A stretch of DNA of 64,000 nt from Pogonophryne albipinna (taxonomy: Eukaryota; Chordata; Actinopteri; Perciformes; Artedidraconidae). A model generated the notes under the pieces. The model did not search any database and was not told the DNA's origin. It worked only from the letters and a program-made list of their open reading frames with translations. Positions 18,001 through 30,000 of the stretch are shown piece by piece (positions within the stretch are counted from its first letter, which is position 1; each line of letters begins with the position of its first letter). A program made the position numbers and the translations under genes. Location of the stretch: assembly GCA_028583405.1 (NCBI GenBank), contig CM053246.1, forward strand, positions 10,013,600-10,077,599, in the 5' to 3' direction.

Positions 18001-21000
18001 TCTAAATTCAGCATATGTAGTTAAGCCATGTATGTAATTGCTGCATGAGTAGTAATTGTCCCTTATTGGATGTTGGTGCATTTGGTTTATTTTTGGGGAA
18101 AAGTACATTATATTTTGTTGTTGTTAGATACTTATACATGTCTTTGTTTGTATCATTTCAGTTTCACACCGCTCCTATTAAAATACCAAACGTCAGCTCC
18201 TGTCTCGGTCATTTTTGGGAGAGTGTTTAGCTCGCTGCATAGCCATGCATCTACACGCGTGGTGAGGGCAGAAGAGTGAAAAGATTACACTTCACCTCAA
18301 GATCATCCCATGGACTAGAAACCCTGCATTACTGCTGAGAGCAACGATGTTGAACGCCCCAGATCTCACTGAGCAACACAACATGGAGGTTAGATCACAA
18401 AGCAACACTTCTTCATCATCACGACGCTCTAGTCGGTTGGGTGTTAACATGCTGGCAGCAGAGGCACGTGCAAAGGCTGAAGCTGCGCGTACGAAGGCAG
18501 CTTATGCAAAACGTCAAGTGGACATGGAAGTAGAGAAAGCACGCATTGATGCTACTCTTAATGCTCTTAAAGAAGAGGGTGAGGCTGAAGCTGCATCAGC
18601 AGCAGCAAACGTGCTTGAAGCAGCTGTAGACATTGACTTTAAAGAACATCAAAAGAAATCTAGCCACTTTTCATTGGCGCACCAGTGAGTACGTCAATGC
18701 ACATTACAACAATCAGGAAAATTACGAAATGGGTCATCAGCCTCTCTGAAGAACCAGCACCTTACCGTGGTAGAGAGGTTTGTGTACCCTGATGAACCTG
18801 GGGGCTGTGTTGTCTGGAACCTTGTGTTCCTGGTAGGGTCTCCCATGGCAAATTGGTCTCAGGCAAGGGGCCAGACTAAGATTGGTTCAAAAGACCTCAT
18901 GAAAAAAACAAGAAGAAGTGAGGATACCCGGCCCGGAGGAAGCCCGGGGTCCCTTTCTGGAGCCAGGCCCAGAAGGAGGACTCGTCGGCGAGCGTCTGGT
19001 GGCCGGGCTTGCCACGGAGCCCGGCCGGGCCCAGCCCGAAAAGGCAACGTGGGCAACACCTCCGCTTCTCCGTCCCGCGGGCCCACCACCTACGGGAAAC
19101 AGCGATGGGGTCGGGTGCGCTGCCAGAAGGGTGGCAGTGAAAGCGGAGGGTCTCGACGGACCAGACCCGGGCGACAGAAGCTGGCTTTGGGGACGTGGAA
19201 CGTCACCTCTCTGGGGGGGAAGGAGCCGGAGCTTGTGCGGGAGGTGGAGCGTTACCAGTTGGATCTGGTTGGGCTCACCTCTACGCACAGCGTCGGCTCT
19301 GGAACCTTACTTCTGGATAGGGGTTGGACTCTATTCTTCTCCGGAGTTGCTCAAGGTGTGAGGCGCCGGGCGGGTGTGGGGATACTCACAAGTCCCCGGT
19401 TGGGTGCTTCGTTGTTGGAGTTTACCCCAGTGGACGAGAGGGTCGCCTCCCTACGCCTGCGGGTTATGGGGGGGAAAACTCTGACTGTTGTGTGTGCTTA
19501 TGCACCCAACAGCAGTTCAGAGTATACGGCCTTCTTGGAGACCCTGGAAAGAGTCCTGTATGGGGCTCCTGAAGGGGACTCTTTAGTCTTGCTGGGAGAC
19601 TTCAACGCACATGTGGGCAATGATGGAGACACTTGGAGGGGCGTGATTGGGAGGAACGGCCCCCCTGATCTGAACCGGAGTGGTGGTTTGTTACTGGACT
19701 TCTGTGCTAGTCATGGATTGGCCATAACAAACACCATGTTCGAACATAAGGATGCTCATAAGTGTACGTGGTACCAGAGCACCCTAGGCAGAAGGTCCAT
19801 GATCGATTTCGTTATCGTATCATCGGACCTGAGGCCGTATGTTTTGGACACTCGGGTAAAGAGAGGGGCGGAGTTGTCAACTGATCACCATCTGGTGGTG
19901 AGTTGGGTCGAGTGACGGGGGAAGCCTCTGGATAGACCTGGTAAGCCCAAACGTGTAGTTCGGGTGAACTGGGAACGTCTGGAGGAGGCCCAAGTTCAGG
20001 AGGCCTTCAACTCACACCTCCGGCGGAGCTTTTCAGGCATTCCTGTGGAGGTTGGGGACATTGAACCAGAGTGGTCGGTGTTCAAAGCCTCTATTGCCGA
20101 AGCCGCGGCGGGGAGCTGTGGTCTCAAGGTCCTAGGTGCCTCAAGGGGCGGTAACCCTCGAACCTCCTGGTGGACACCGGTGGTCAGGGAAGCCGTCCGA
20201 CTGAAGAAGGAGGCCTTCAGGGATTTGTTATCCCGGGGGACTCCCGAGGCAGTTGCAAGGTACCGACAGGCCCGAAGGGCAGCAGCCTCATCCGTGGCCG
20301 AGGCAAAGCAGCGGGTGTGGGAGAAGTTCGGAGAGGACATGGAGAAGGACTTTCGGGCGGCACCAAAGTTGTTCTGGAAAACTCTCCGACACCTCAGGAG
20401 GGGGAAGCAGGGAACCATCCAAGCTGTGTACAGTAAGGATGGGACGTTGTTGACCTCAACTGATGGAGTGTTGGGGCGTTGGAAGGAACACTTTGAGGAA
20501 CTCCTGAACCCGACAACTCCGCCCTCTATGTTAGAGGCAGAGCTGGAGTATGACGGGGGATCGGCACCAATCTCCCGGGGGGAGGTCACTGAGGTTGTTA
20601 AACAACTCCACAGTGGCAAAGCCCCGGGGGAGGATGAGATCCGCCCAGAAATGCTGAAGGCTCTGGGTGTTGAGGGACTGTCATGGTTGACATGTCTCAT
20701 CAACATTGCGTGGAAGTCGGAAACAGTACCGAAGGAGTGGCAGACCGGGGTGGTGGTTCCCATTTTTAAAAAGGGGGATCAGAGGGTGTGTGCCAATTAC
20801 AGAGGCATCACACTACTCAGCCTCCCCGGGAAAGTTTACTCTAAGGTACTCGAAAGGAGGGTCAGGCCGATTGTCGAACCTCAGATTGAGGAGGAACAAT
20901 GCGGATTCCGTCCTGGTCGTGGAACGACGGATCAGCTTTTTACTCTCGCAAGGATCCTGGAGGGGGCCTGGGAGTACGCTTATCCGGTCTACATGTGTTT

Positions 21001-24000
21001 TGTGGACTTGGAGAAGGCGTATGACCGGGTTCCCAGGGAGTTACTGTGGGAGGTGCTGCGGGAGTATGGGGTGAGGGGGTCTCTACTCAGGGCCATCCAA
21101 TCTCTGTACTCCCAAAGCGAGAGCTGTGTCCGGGTCTTCGGCAGTAAGTCGGACCCATTTCCGGTGAGGGTTGGCCTCCGCCAGGGCTGCGCTTTGTCAC
21201 CAATCCTGTTTGTAATATACATGGATCGGATTTCGAGGCGTAGTCATGGGGGAGGGGGTCTGCAGTTCGGTGGACTAAGGATTGCACCACTGCTTTTTGC
21301 AGATGATGTGGTTCTGATGGCTTCATCGGTCTGCAACCTTCAGCACTCACTGGATCGGTTCGCAACCGAGTGTGAAGCGGCTGGGATGAGGATCAGCACC
21401 TCCAAATCTGAGGCCATGGTTCTCAGCAGGAAACCGATGGACTGTCCACTCCAAGTAGGGAATGAGTCCTTACCCCAAGTGAAGGAGTTCAAGTATCTCG
21501 GGGTCTTGTTCTCGAGTGAGGGAACAATGGAGCGTGAGATGGGCCGGAGAATCGGAGCAGCGGGAGCGGTACTGCAGTCGCTTTACCGCACCGTTGTGAC
21601 GAAAAGGGAGCTGAGCCAGAAGGCAAAGCTCTCTGTCTACCGGGCCATTTTCGTTCCTACCCTCACCTATGGTCATGAAGGATGGGTCATGACCGAAAGA
21701 ACGAGATCGCGGATACAAGCGGCCGAGATGGGTTTTCTCCGCAGAGTGGCTGGTGTCTCCCTTAGGGATAAGGTGAGAAGTTCGGTCATCAGGGAGGGAC
21801 TCGGAGTTGAGCCGCTCCTCCTTCGCGTCGAAAGGAGCCAGTTGAGGTGGTTCGGGCACCTAGTTAGGATGCCACCTGGGCGCCTCCCTAGGGAGGTGTT
21901 CCAGGCACGTCCAGCTGGGAAGAGACCAAGGGGTAGACCTAGGACCAGGTGGAGGGATTATATCTCTTCGCTGGCCTGGGAGCGCCTTGGGATCCCCCAG
22001 TCAGAGCTGGTTGATGTCGCCAGGGAAAAGGAAGTTTGGGGCTCTCTGCTGGAACTGCTACCCCCACGACCCGACCACGGATAAGCGGAAGAAGATGGAT
22101 GGATGGATGGATGGGTCATCAGACAAATCACGAAGAACAGCAAGCAGCTCTTTCTTCACTGCAAGCACGCCCTCAACATACAGAGGCCCCCAACATCATC
22201 CAGAGCCCTTCTCACCAGGCTCCTCGGAGCTTATATCAACAAACGCCCGAGATCCCATTGGCCTCTCAAACCCACATCAACACTTTGAATCACTCCCCAT
22301 CACAGTACACTAATGCTGCATACAACTACCCTAGAGGCAGTACACCCTCACATGTAACAACACCCAGACCTTCGGAGATTTCGGACCTCGCCACATACTT
22401 GGCACGTCGGGACATCGTCTTATCAGGGATAAAGATGTTTGACAACAAGCCAGAAAAGTATCTATCCTGGAAAGCTGGCTTCTGCAATGCCATAGAGGGC
22501 TTGAACTTGAAACCTAGTGAGGAGCTAGACTTGCTCACAAGGTGGCTCGACGGGGAGTCACTGCAGCTCGTTAAAAGACTTTGTGCTGTCAATATCAACT
22601 ATCCTGTGACTGGTCTTGGCGTGGCAACGGTTGGATAAGAGTTACGGCTCTCCAGAGGCCATTGAAGCGTCTCTCTTCACAAGGCTTGAAAACTTTCCGA
22701 AAATCCTGAACAAGGACTTTCAGCGGCTGCAGGAACTCGCAGATCTGCTCCTCGAAGTTGAAGCTGCTAAATGCGAGGGTTACCTACCAGGCCTCAGCTT
22801 CCTTGACACATCTAGAGGTGTAACACCCATTGTCGAGAAACTCCCATATAACCTCCAGGACCAATGGATAATTCGAGGTTCAACATACAAAAAGGAACAT
22901 CAGGTTCATTACCCACCTTTCTCCTTCTTTGTTAAATTTGTGCAAAGCCATGCAGAGATGAGAAATGATCCAAGCTTTGCATTCCAAAACTCCAGCGCTC
23001 AACCTCTCAAAAGTGAGCACCCCCCAGCGAAGCAGTGGAGGACTCAGAACAGCAATTCAGTCAATAAAACTGAAGTAGGGAACTACTCCTCCCCTGACTC
23101 TAAAAACAAGCCTCACGAGGATCCAGACAAGCTATGCCCCATCCACAAAAAACCACACCCCCTCAGAAAGTGTAAGAGCTTCAGGGGAATGCTGCTTGAT
23201 CAACGCAAGAGCTTTCTGAAAGAGCATTTCATATGTTTTAAATGCTGTGCTTCTACGACCCACCAAGCTAAAGACTGTAAAGCTGACATCCACTGCTCAG
23301 AGTGCAACAGTAATCGTCACATCTCAGCTCTTCATGCTGGTCCACCCAACTGGGCAGCATCTGGTCCCAGCACATCTCCCGCAGTGCATGGCGGGGAGCA
23401 AGTTGAACAGGCCACAGAGGTAGCCACCTCTCATTGCACCGAGGTCTGTGGGAAAGACCTCCAAGGTAAGTCCTGCTCCAAAATAACTTTGGTCAACGTC
23501 TATCCTAAAGGATATCCGGAAAGAAAAAAGAAAATGTATGTGATGTTAGATGACCAGAGCAACTTATCACTAGCAAGATCTGACTTCTTTGACACATTTA
23601 GCATTCATGAAAACGCTTCTCCTTATACCATCAAGACATGCTCTGGCACAACAGAAACCACTGGGAGAAGAGCCAGTGGCTTTGTTGTCGAGTCTGTTAA
23701 CGGAGGAGTGCCTTTGCTACTGCCTACCCTTATTGAATGCAACCTCATTCCTGGAAATAGGGACGAAATTCCTACTCCCGAGGCTTCAAGCAATCATCCT
23801 CATCTGAAGAAGGTGGCTGCCGAAATCCCACCACTCGACCCTTCAGCTGAAATCCTACTGTTGCTTGGTAGAGACATTATTCGTGGGTCATTGTGGGCGA
23901 TGTCTGTCTCGGGGAAACTCACAAGCCAACTGTGAACACTTTCAAGACCAGCATCCTGGCAAATGGACGTCCCAGCTTCTTCCGTCCATGCGAGAGTAAC

Positions 24001-27000
24001 ATCTACGTGAAAGAGAATTTCACAGGTCAACAACAAAGGCCTACACCTGAGAAGCTAGGCAGGCTTGTGTTCAGCCTTTCCGATGATGACGACAAACTTG
24101 CACCCTCAGTTGAGGATGAGACCTTCCTCCACATAATGGACAAAGACTTCACAAAGGATGATTGCAACAGTTGGGTGGCCCCCCTCCCTTTTCGCACTCC
24201 TAGACAACGTCTTCCTAACAATCGGGAACAAGCTCTCAGTCGTCTCATGTCACTCCGCAGGACTTTGACAAAGAAACCTGAGATGAAGGGTCACTTTGTG
24301 GACTTTATGAAGAAAATCTTCAGCAACGGGCATGCAGAACCTGCTCCAACATTGGAAGAGCATCAAGAGTGCTGGTACTTACCAAGTTTTGGTGTCTACC
24401 ATCCCCAGAAACCAGGACAAATCAGGGTTGTTTTTGATTCAAGTGCACAGTACAAGAACGTTTCTCTTAACAATGTGCTTCTTCGGGGACCAGACCTCAA
24501 CAACAATCTACTTGGGGTCCTCATCCGCTTCAGGACTGAGCCAGTTGCAGTCATGTCAGACATCCAGCAAATGTTCCACAGCTTCTTAGTCAGAGAAGAT
24601 CATCGTGACTACCTTCGGTTCCTGTGGTTTCGTGACCACCAGCTGGACAACGAGGTTATGGAGTTCCGATTGAAAGTCCATGTGTTCAGCAATTGTCCCT
24701 CACCAGCTGTGGCTATCTACGGACTGAAGAGGACGGCCATGGAGGGTGAAAAGGAGTTTGGCACTGCAGCAAGACAGTTCGTGGTACGGCACTTCTACGT
24801 GGACGACGGGTTGAAATCATTCTCCAATGTTACGGAGGCCGTTGATGTCCTGAAAAAGGCTCAAGAAATGTTGACCCAGTCAAATCTCAGACTGCACAAG
24901 ATCGCTTCCAACAATGCGGAAGTCATGAGAGCTTTTCCAGGAGAAGACCTTGCCAAAGGTCTGCAAGACCTCGACATCGGTCAAGACTCGCCTCCTATGC
25001 AACATAGTCTTGGGCTTGGATGGGACCTGTCTACAGACACGTTTGCCTTTCGCGTGACAGCCAGTGATAAACCCTTCACACGTTGTGGTGTACTGTCAAC
25101 CATTAACAGCTTGTTTGACCCTCTGAGATTCGCAGCACCCGTCAGCATTCAAGGCCGTATTAACCTGAGGGAGCTTATGACTGATGGCTGTGAATGGGAC
25201 GTACCTCTCCCTAAAGAGAAACTGGAGGAATGGCTAAGATGGAAGAACTCCTTGGAAGATCTTCAGGGTTTGAAAATTCCTCGGATGTACACATCGCTTT
25301 CATTCTCTGGAGCTCATAAGAAGGAAGTGTGTGTCTTCTGTGACGTCTCCACCAAGGCAATCGGTGCCGTTGCATACCTCAAAGTGACAAATACAGAAGG
25401 ACAGAGTGAAGTGGGGTTCATCTTGGGAAAGGCGAAACTTGCCCCCAAACCTGATCTAACTATTCCTAGGCTTGAGCTTTGTGCAGCTGTACTTGCGGTT
25501 CAGGTGGCAGAGGTCATTCTTGAGGAGTTGGACACTAAATTAGATGACGTCAAGTTCTTCTCTGATAGTAAGGTGGTGCTCGGCTACATTTCAAACGAAT
25601 CAAGACGATTCTACGTGTACGTCCACAACCGAGTACAGCGCATCAGGCGGTCTACACAAGCTAGCCAGTGGAACTACGTTCCTTCCGAGCTAAACCCAGC
25701 TGATCAGGCTTCAAGAGGTATCCCAGCTAGTCAGCTTGCTCTGTCTTCATGGCTGGTTGGACCCACCTTTCTGACCAATCCACAACCTTATCAACCAGAC
25801 AAAGAAGCCTTTTACCTCATCAATGCTGGAACAGATGTTGAGATACGACCAGAAGTCACTGTCTGCACCACTCGTCTTTCAGACAACAAGCTCAGCGGTG
25901 CACGCTTTGAGCGGTTCTCCAGTTGGAGATCTCTATCAAGAGCCATTTCTCTGCTTTCCCACATTGCTCACTCATTCACTCAAGTTTACAAAGACAGTAC
26001 TTGCCATGGATGGCACACCTGCAAAAGGCCTCTAAATAAGGAGCAACTTGACCAAGCCAAAGCTACCATCATCCTCGCTGTTCAAAGCGAAGTGTATGAA
26101 GAGGAGATCAGTTGCATCAAGGATGGAAAGCCTATTCCAAGACAGAGTTCACTCAGCAAACTTTGCCCCTTCATGGACTCACATGGTCTCCTACGCGTTG
26201 GTGGTCGTCTGGAAAAGGCAAGAATAACCTCTGACGAATCTCACCCAGTACTTGTTCCTGGTAGACATCATGTTGCCACACTATTAATTAGACACTTTCA
26301 CGAGCAAGTTCATCACCAAGGTTGGCACTTCACGGAAGGAGCCGTGAGGGCAGCCGGATTTGGGGTCGTTGGAGGAAAACGATCCATCAGCAGCGCTATC
26401 TACAACTGTGTAACCTGCCGCAAGTTACGTGGGAGGCAGCAGGAGCAGAAGATGGCTGATCTGCCGGCTGATCACTTAAGCACAGACCCGCCCTTCACTT
26501 ATGTAGGGCTCGATGTGTTTGGACCTTGGTCTGTCAGTGCACGAAGTACACGCGGAGGTCAAGCCAACAGCAAGCGGTGGGCGGTTGTCTTTGTGTGCAT
26601 GAGCTCACGAGCAATACACATTGAGGTGCTGGAATCGATGGATTCTTCCAGCTTCATTAATGCTTTAAGACGCTTCCTTGCCATCAGTGGCACTGTGAAG
26701 CAGTACAGATCAGACTGTGGAACCAATTTTGTGGGAGCCTGTAAAGAACTCCAAATTGACTCCAAAGGATGCAACAACGATCGGATTGAGAACTATCTGA
26801 CAGAACAGGGGTGCACATGGCAGTTTAACCCTCCACACTCCTCACACATGGGTGGCAGCTGGGAACGAATGATTGGGGTCATACGTCGTGTCCTAGATGC
26901 TATGCTGCTCAAACTTGGCACTGCAAAACTGACGCATGAAGTGCTAACTACACTCATGGCAGAGGTAACAGCAATAGTCAACGCCAGGCCGTTAACCTCG

Positions 27001-30000
27001 GTCTCTACGGACCCAGAGAACCCACTCATTCTCACTCCAGCCACTCTCCTTACCCAGAAATTCGGCACACATCCTTCACCTCCAGGCCAGTTCGGTGAAA
27101 GTGACCTTTATAGGCGTCAGTGGAGACAGGTTCAGAGTTTGGCAAACACTTTCTGGGAATGGTGGAGACGAGAATATATCAGCAATCTCCAAGGTCGACG
27201 CATTTGGAGGAACGAAAGGCCTAACATGCAAGAGGGGGATGTCGTCTTGCTATGGGACAACCAAGTTCAGAGGAACAGCTGGCCGGTCGGGCTAGTTACA
27301 AAGACCTTTCCCAGTGACGACGGGAAAGTTAGGAAGGTTGAGGTGAAGATTGTCAAGGACGGTACAACAAAGCTGTTTCTTAGACCTATCTCGGAGACAG
27401 TCCTTCTCTTACAAAAGGACACTAATAAGTCACTGTGAAGTGAGCTACTACAGTGCATCAGACCTAACACTCCTTTCTCAGTTTCTAGTTAGTGTTGACA
27501 TCTTACAGATGCCAGGCGGGGAGTGTTCTGTCATTCTAATGACTGACATCTATCTCCTTGACTGCTATATCCTTAGTGGCCTCTAGGGACAGGCAAGTGC
27601 GTTCCTAAAATGTCTGTGTTAGGCTTCCGTTCTGCCATTTTGTTTGAGAGCCGCATGGGGAATAGGTCCCTGACTCTATCTGTCTCCATCCGGTTATTTT
27701 CACCCGTGAGAAGGCATAATCTGTGAGTACATTTGTTTAGGGAAACATTTTGTATAATGTGCTACTTATATTTGTGCATCTCATGTAACATTTATCTAAA
27801 TTCAGCATATGTAGTTAAGCCATGTATGTAATTGCTGCATGAGTAGTAATTGTCCCTTATTGGATGTTGGAGTGCATTTGGTTTATTTTTGGGGAAAAGT
27901 ACATTATATTTTGTTGTTGTTAGATACTTATACATGTCTTTGTTTGTATCATTTCAGTTTCACACCGCTCCTATTAAAATACCAAACGTCAGCTCCTGTC
28001 TCGGTCATTTTTGGGAGAGTGTTTAGCTCGCTGCATAGCCATGCATCTACACGCGTGGTGAGGGCAGAAGATATACTGTAAATAAATAATTGTAGGCAGT
28101 CATCTCTAATTATTAGCCCTTAGTACTAAAGCCATTTGTTATGATTTGCTCGTCAGCAGTATTGAGGGATTAATCAACCCAATATTCCCCGGGATAAATG
28201 CAGTAATCTGACACTAATTTTGAAAACTACTGGCCCTATTTTAATTTAACTTGTTGAAATTATGCAGCACTGGCTAACATGCAATCGATTTCCCTTTTTG
28301 AAAGGGCATTGGTGGTGTTTTTTAAATCTTTCACTCATGGCCTTATTTATGCAGAAAGTTTTCAGGTGTCAGATCAGAACAGAGTCGCTCTGAACTCTTG
28401 AAGCACTTTTCGGTTCAATGTGTTTTTCAGTCCAGGTGAACCTATGTTGGGAGATGATGTAACAACATTGTGTCAGGGAACTTTTTTTCTCTACCAGCAT
28501 ATCAGCCCTCAGTTATCAAGCTGGCTGATGCACTGATGATATCACTCCTTTCATGCAGGGTCAATAAAAGCTGGCTATGTGATAACATATAAATTTGATC
28601 AAAGGTGTCCTGACTCAAAACTCTTACATAAGAGGTTTCCAACTAATAATGAATGATGTGCTGTTTACACGAGAACGCAAACGGGTTGTACTTTTCTCTT
28701 TCGTATAGCCCGTTCGTTCACACGAGGCCGTAACGGAAACGGACCCCGCAAACGATCCTAAGGTGGATAGATCTGCAAACGGAACGCTCTGGGGGGCCAA
28801 ACGGCTCAGTGTGTACGCCCTATACGATCATTTCCTGATAACGATGAAGCCATAGCCCCACCTCTCCCCACCTCTGCTGCTCACTGCTGTAGCATAGTCA
28901 GTAGCTAATGTCAGTAGCTACTGCTACTGCTACCGACCATGCTACAGAAGTTATTGCAAAATCTACAGCTCCTCTACCACAACCATCAGCAACAAGTGGA
29001 CATGGAGAATTACATGAACTACATGTTGCTAAATCCACCGCGGGGCATAAACAGAAGGACAACCATGGCAACCCTGCTCGGGGGTCTTCTTCGCTGCTTT
29101 TGGTGTATTTTGTGGCGAAAGTACAGCGCCACTTACAGGCCCGGCATATGTACTACAGCATCTCCAGCGCTTTCGAGCGGTCTCGTGCGGAAGTGAAGCG
29201 CCACTTACAGGCCCGGCATATGTACCAGCGCTCCCGAGCGGTCTCGTGTGAACGGAAGACTTTTTTTATATCGTATTCGGTTTGTTTGCGTTTCGTATGC
29301 GTTTGCATGTAAATGGGGTCTGAGTATGTGCTGTGATGCATACTAAATGTTATAAGTGTATTCCTCTGAATGGATCAAACAGCAACTATCGCAACAATGA
29401 AATCTTAACATTGGAAGTATTAAGTTGTGCATTATACTATACTTGGGAACATTTTTTAAATGTTACAACCTGTGCATCTTTTGGAGAGAATTGATCTAAT
29501 GTATTGCAAGGAATGGCTATGGCAATTCATTTGTTAGACGAGTTTGTTAGGGTTTAAATATATTTCAAAAGTCTGTGATTCTTGGAGTTGAGGAATGAGG
29601 CTGCTTCTGTTATTATTTGGTTTAATTATAAATGGTCAGAGAATGTAAAATAACTGACAGTAATAAAAAAAGACTTTGTTTTGCTGATTTTGCTTATTCT
29701 AAGGAATATGTTTGTTGCCTACAGTAAGTGGAAGGATGGATGTGTTATTTATATTATCTATTATGACAGCACTTCTGATCAGTCAAACAAGATTAAGTCT
29801 TGGTTATTCAAGGCTGCTGCATCTCCATTCAAATATTACTGTTTCCTCTCCACAGGGAAGTCCTCAACCTTTGTGGACAGCTGTAACTTTGAGGAGGAGA
29901 ACATATGTGGCATGATTCTGGGTCCTGGTAATGCAAAGTGGGAGCACCGCAGGTCTGTGAGCGGAGGGCCTCAGACTGACTTCTCCAACCTGGGTCAATG

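Larger units (their letters stand above)
18741..22110 (+). mobile_element. Rex3 (RTE-clade) non-LTR retrotransposon, near full length, inside BEL gag
   Basis: A 3.37-kb element flanked by the 12-bp duplication ATGGGTCATCAG (18729-18740 and 22111-22122). It has endonuclease and reverse transcriptase domains, a very short 3' end and a terminal GATG tandem, the hallmark of Rex3 described in fish. The RT segment CAGGGCTGCGCTTTGTCACC closely matches the site used for fish Rex3 detection. One in-frame TGA interrupts the reading frame. Confidence 0.92.
17730..28070 (+). mobile_element. BEL/Pao LTR retrotransposon in meprin intron 8
   Basis: LTRs at 17730-18274 and 27524-28070 differ by four substitutions and one 2-bp indel. 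Flanking copies of ATATAC (17724-17729 and 28071-28076) are the target duplication; the exact LTR end is ambiguous by one base. A purine-rich tract (GGCGGGGAG) precedes the 3' LTR. The order gag, protease, RT, RNase H, integrase in one pol reading is diagnostic of BEL/Pao. gag is broken by frameshifts and by Rex3, so the copy is dead. The strand is the same as the host gene. Confidence 0.92.

Noticed and set aside
19996..20763. 255-codon minus-strand open frame within Rex3
   Set aside because: Antisense shadow of the reverse transcriptase frame; no recognisable motif.
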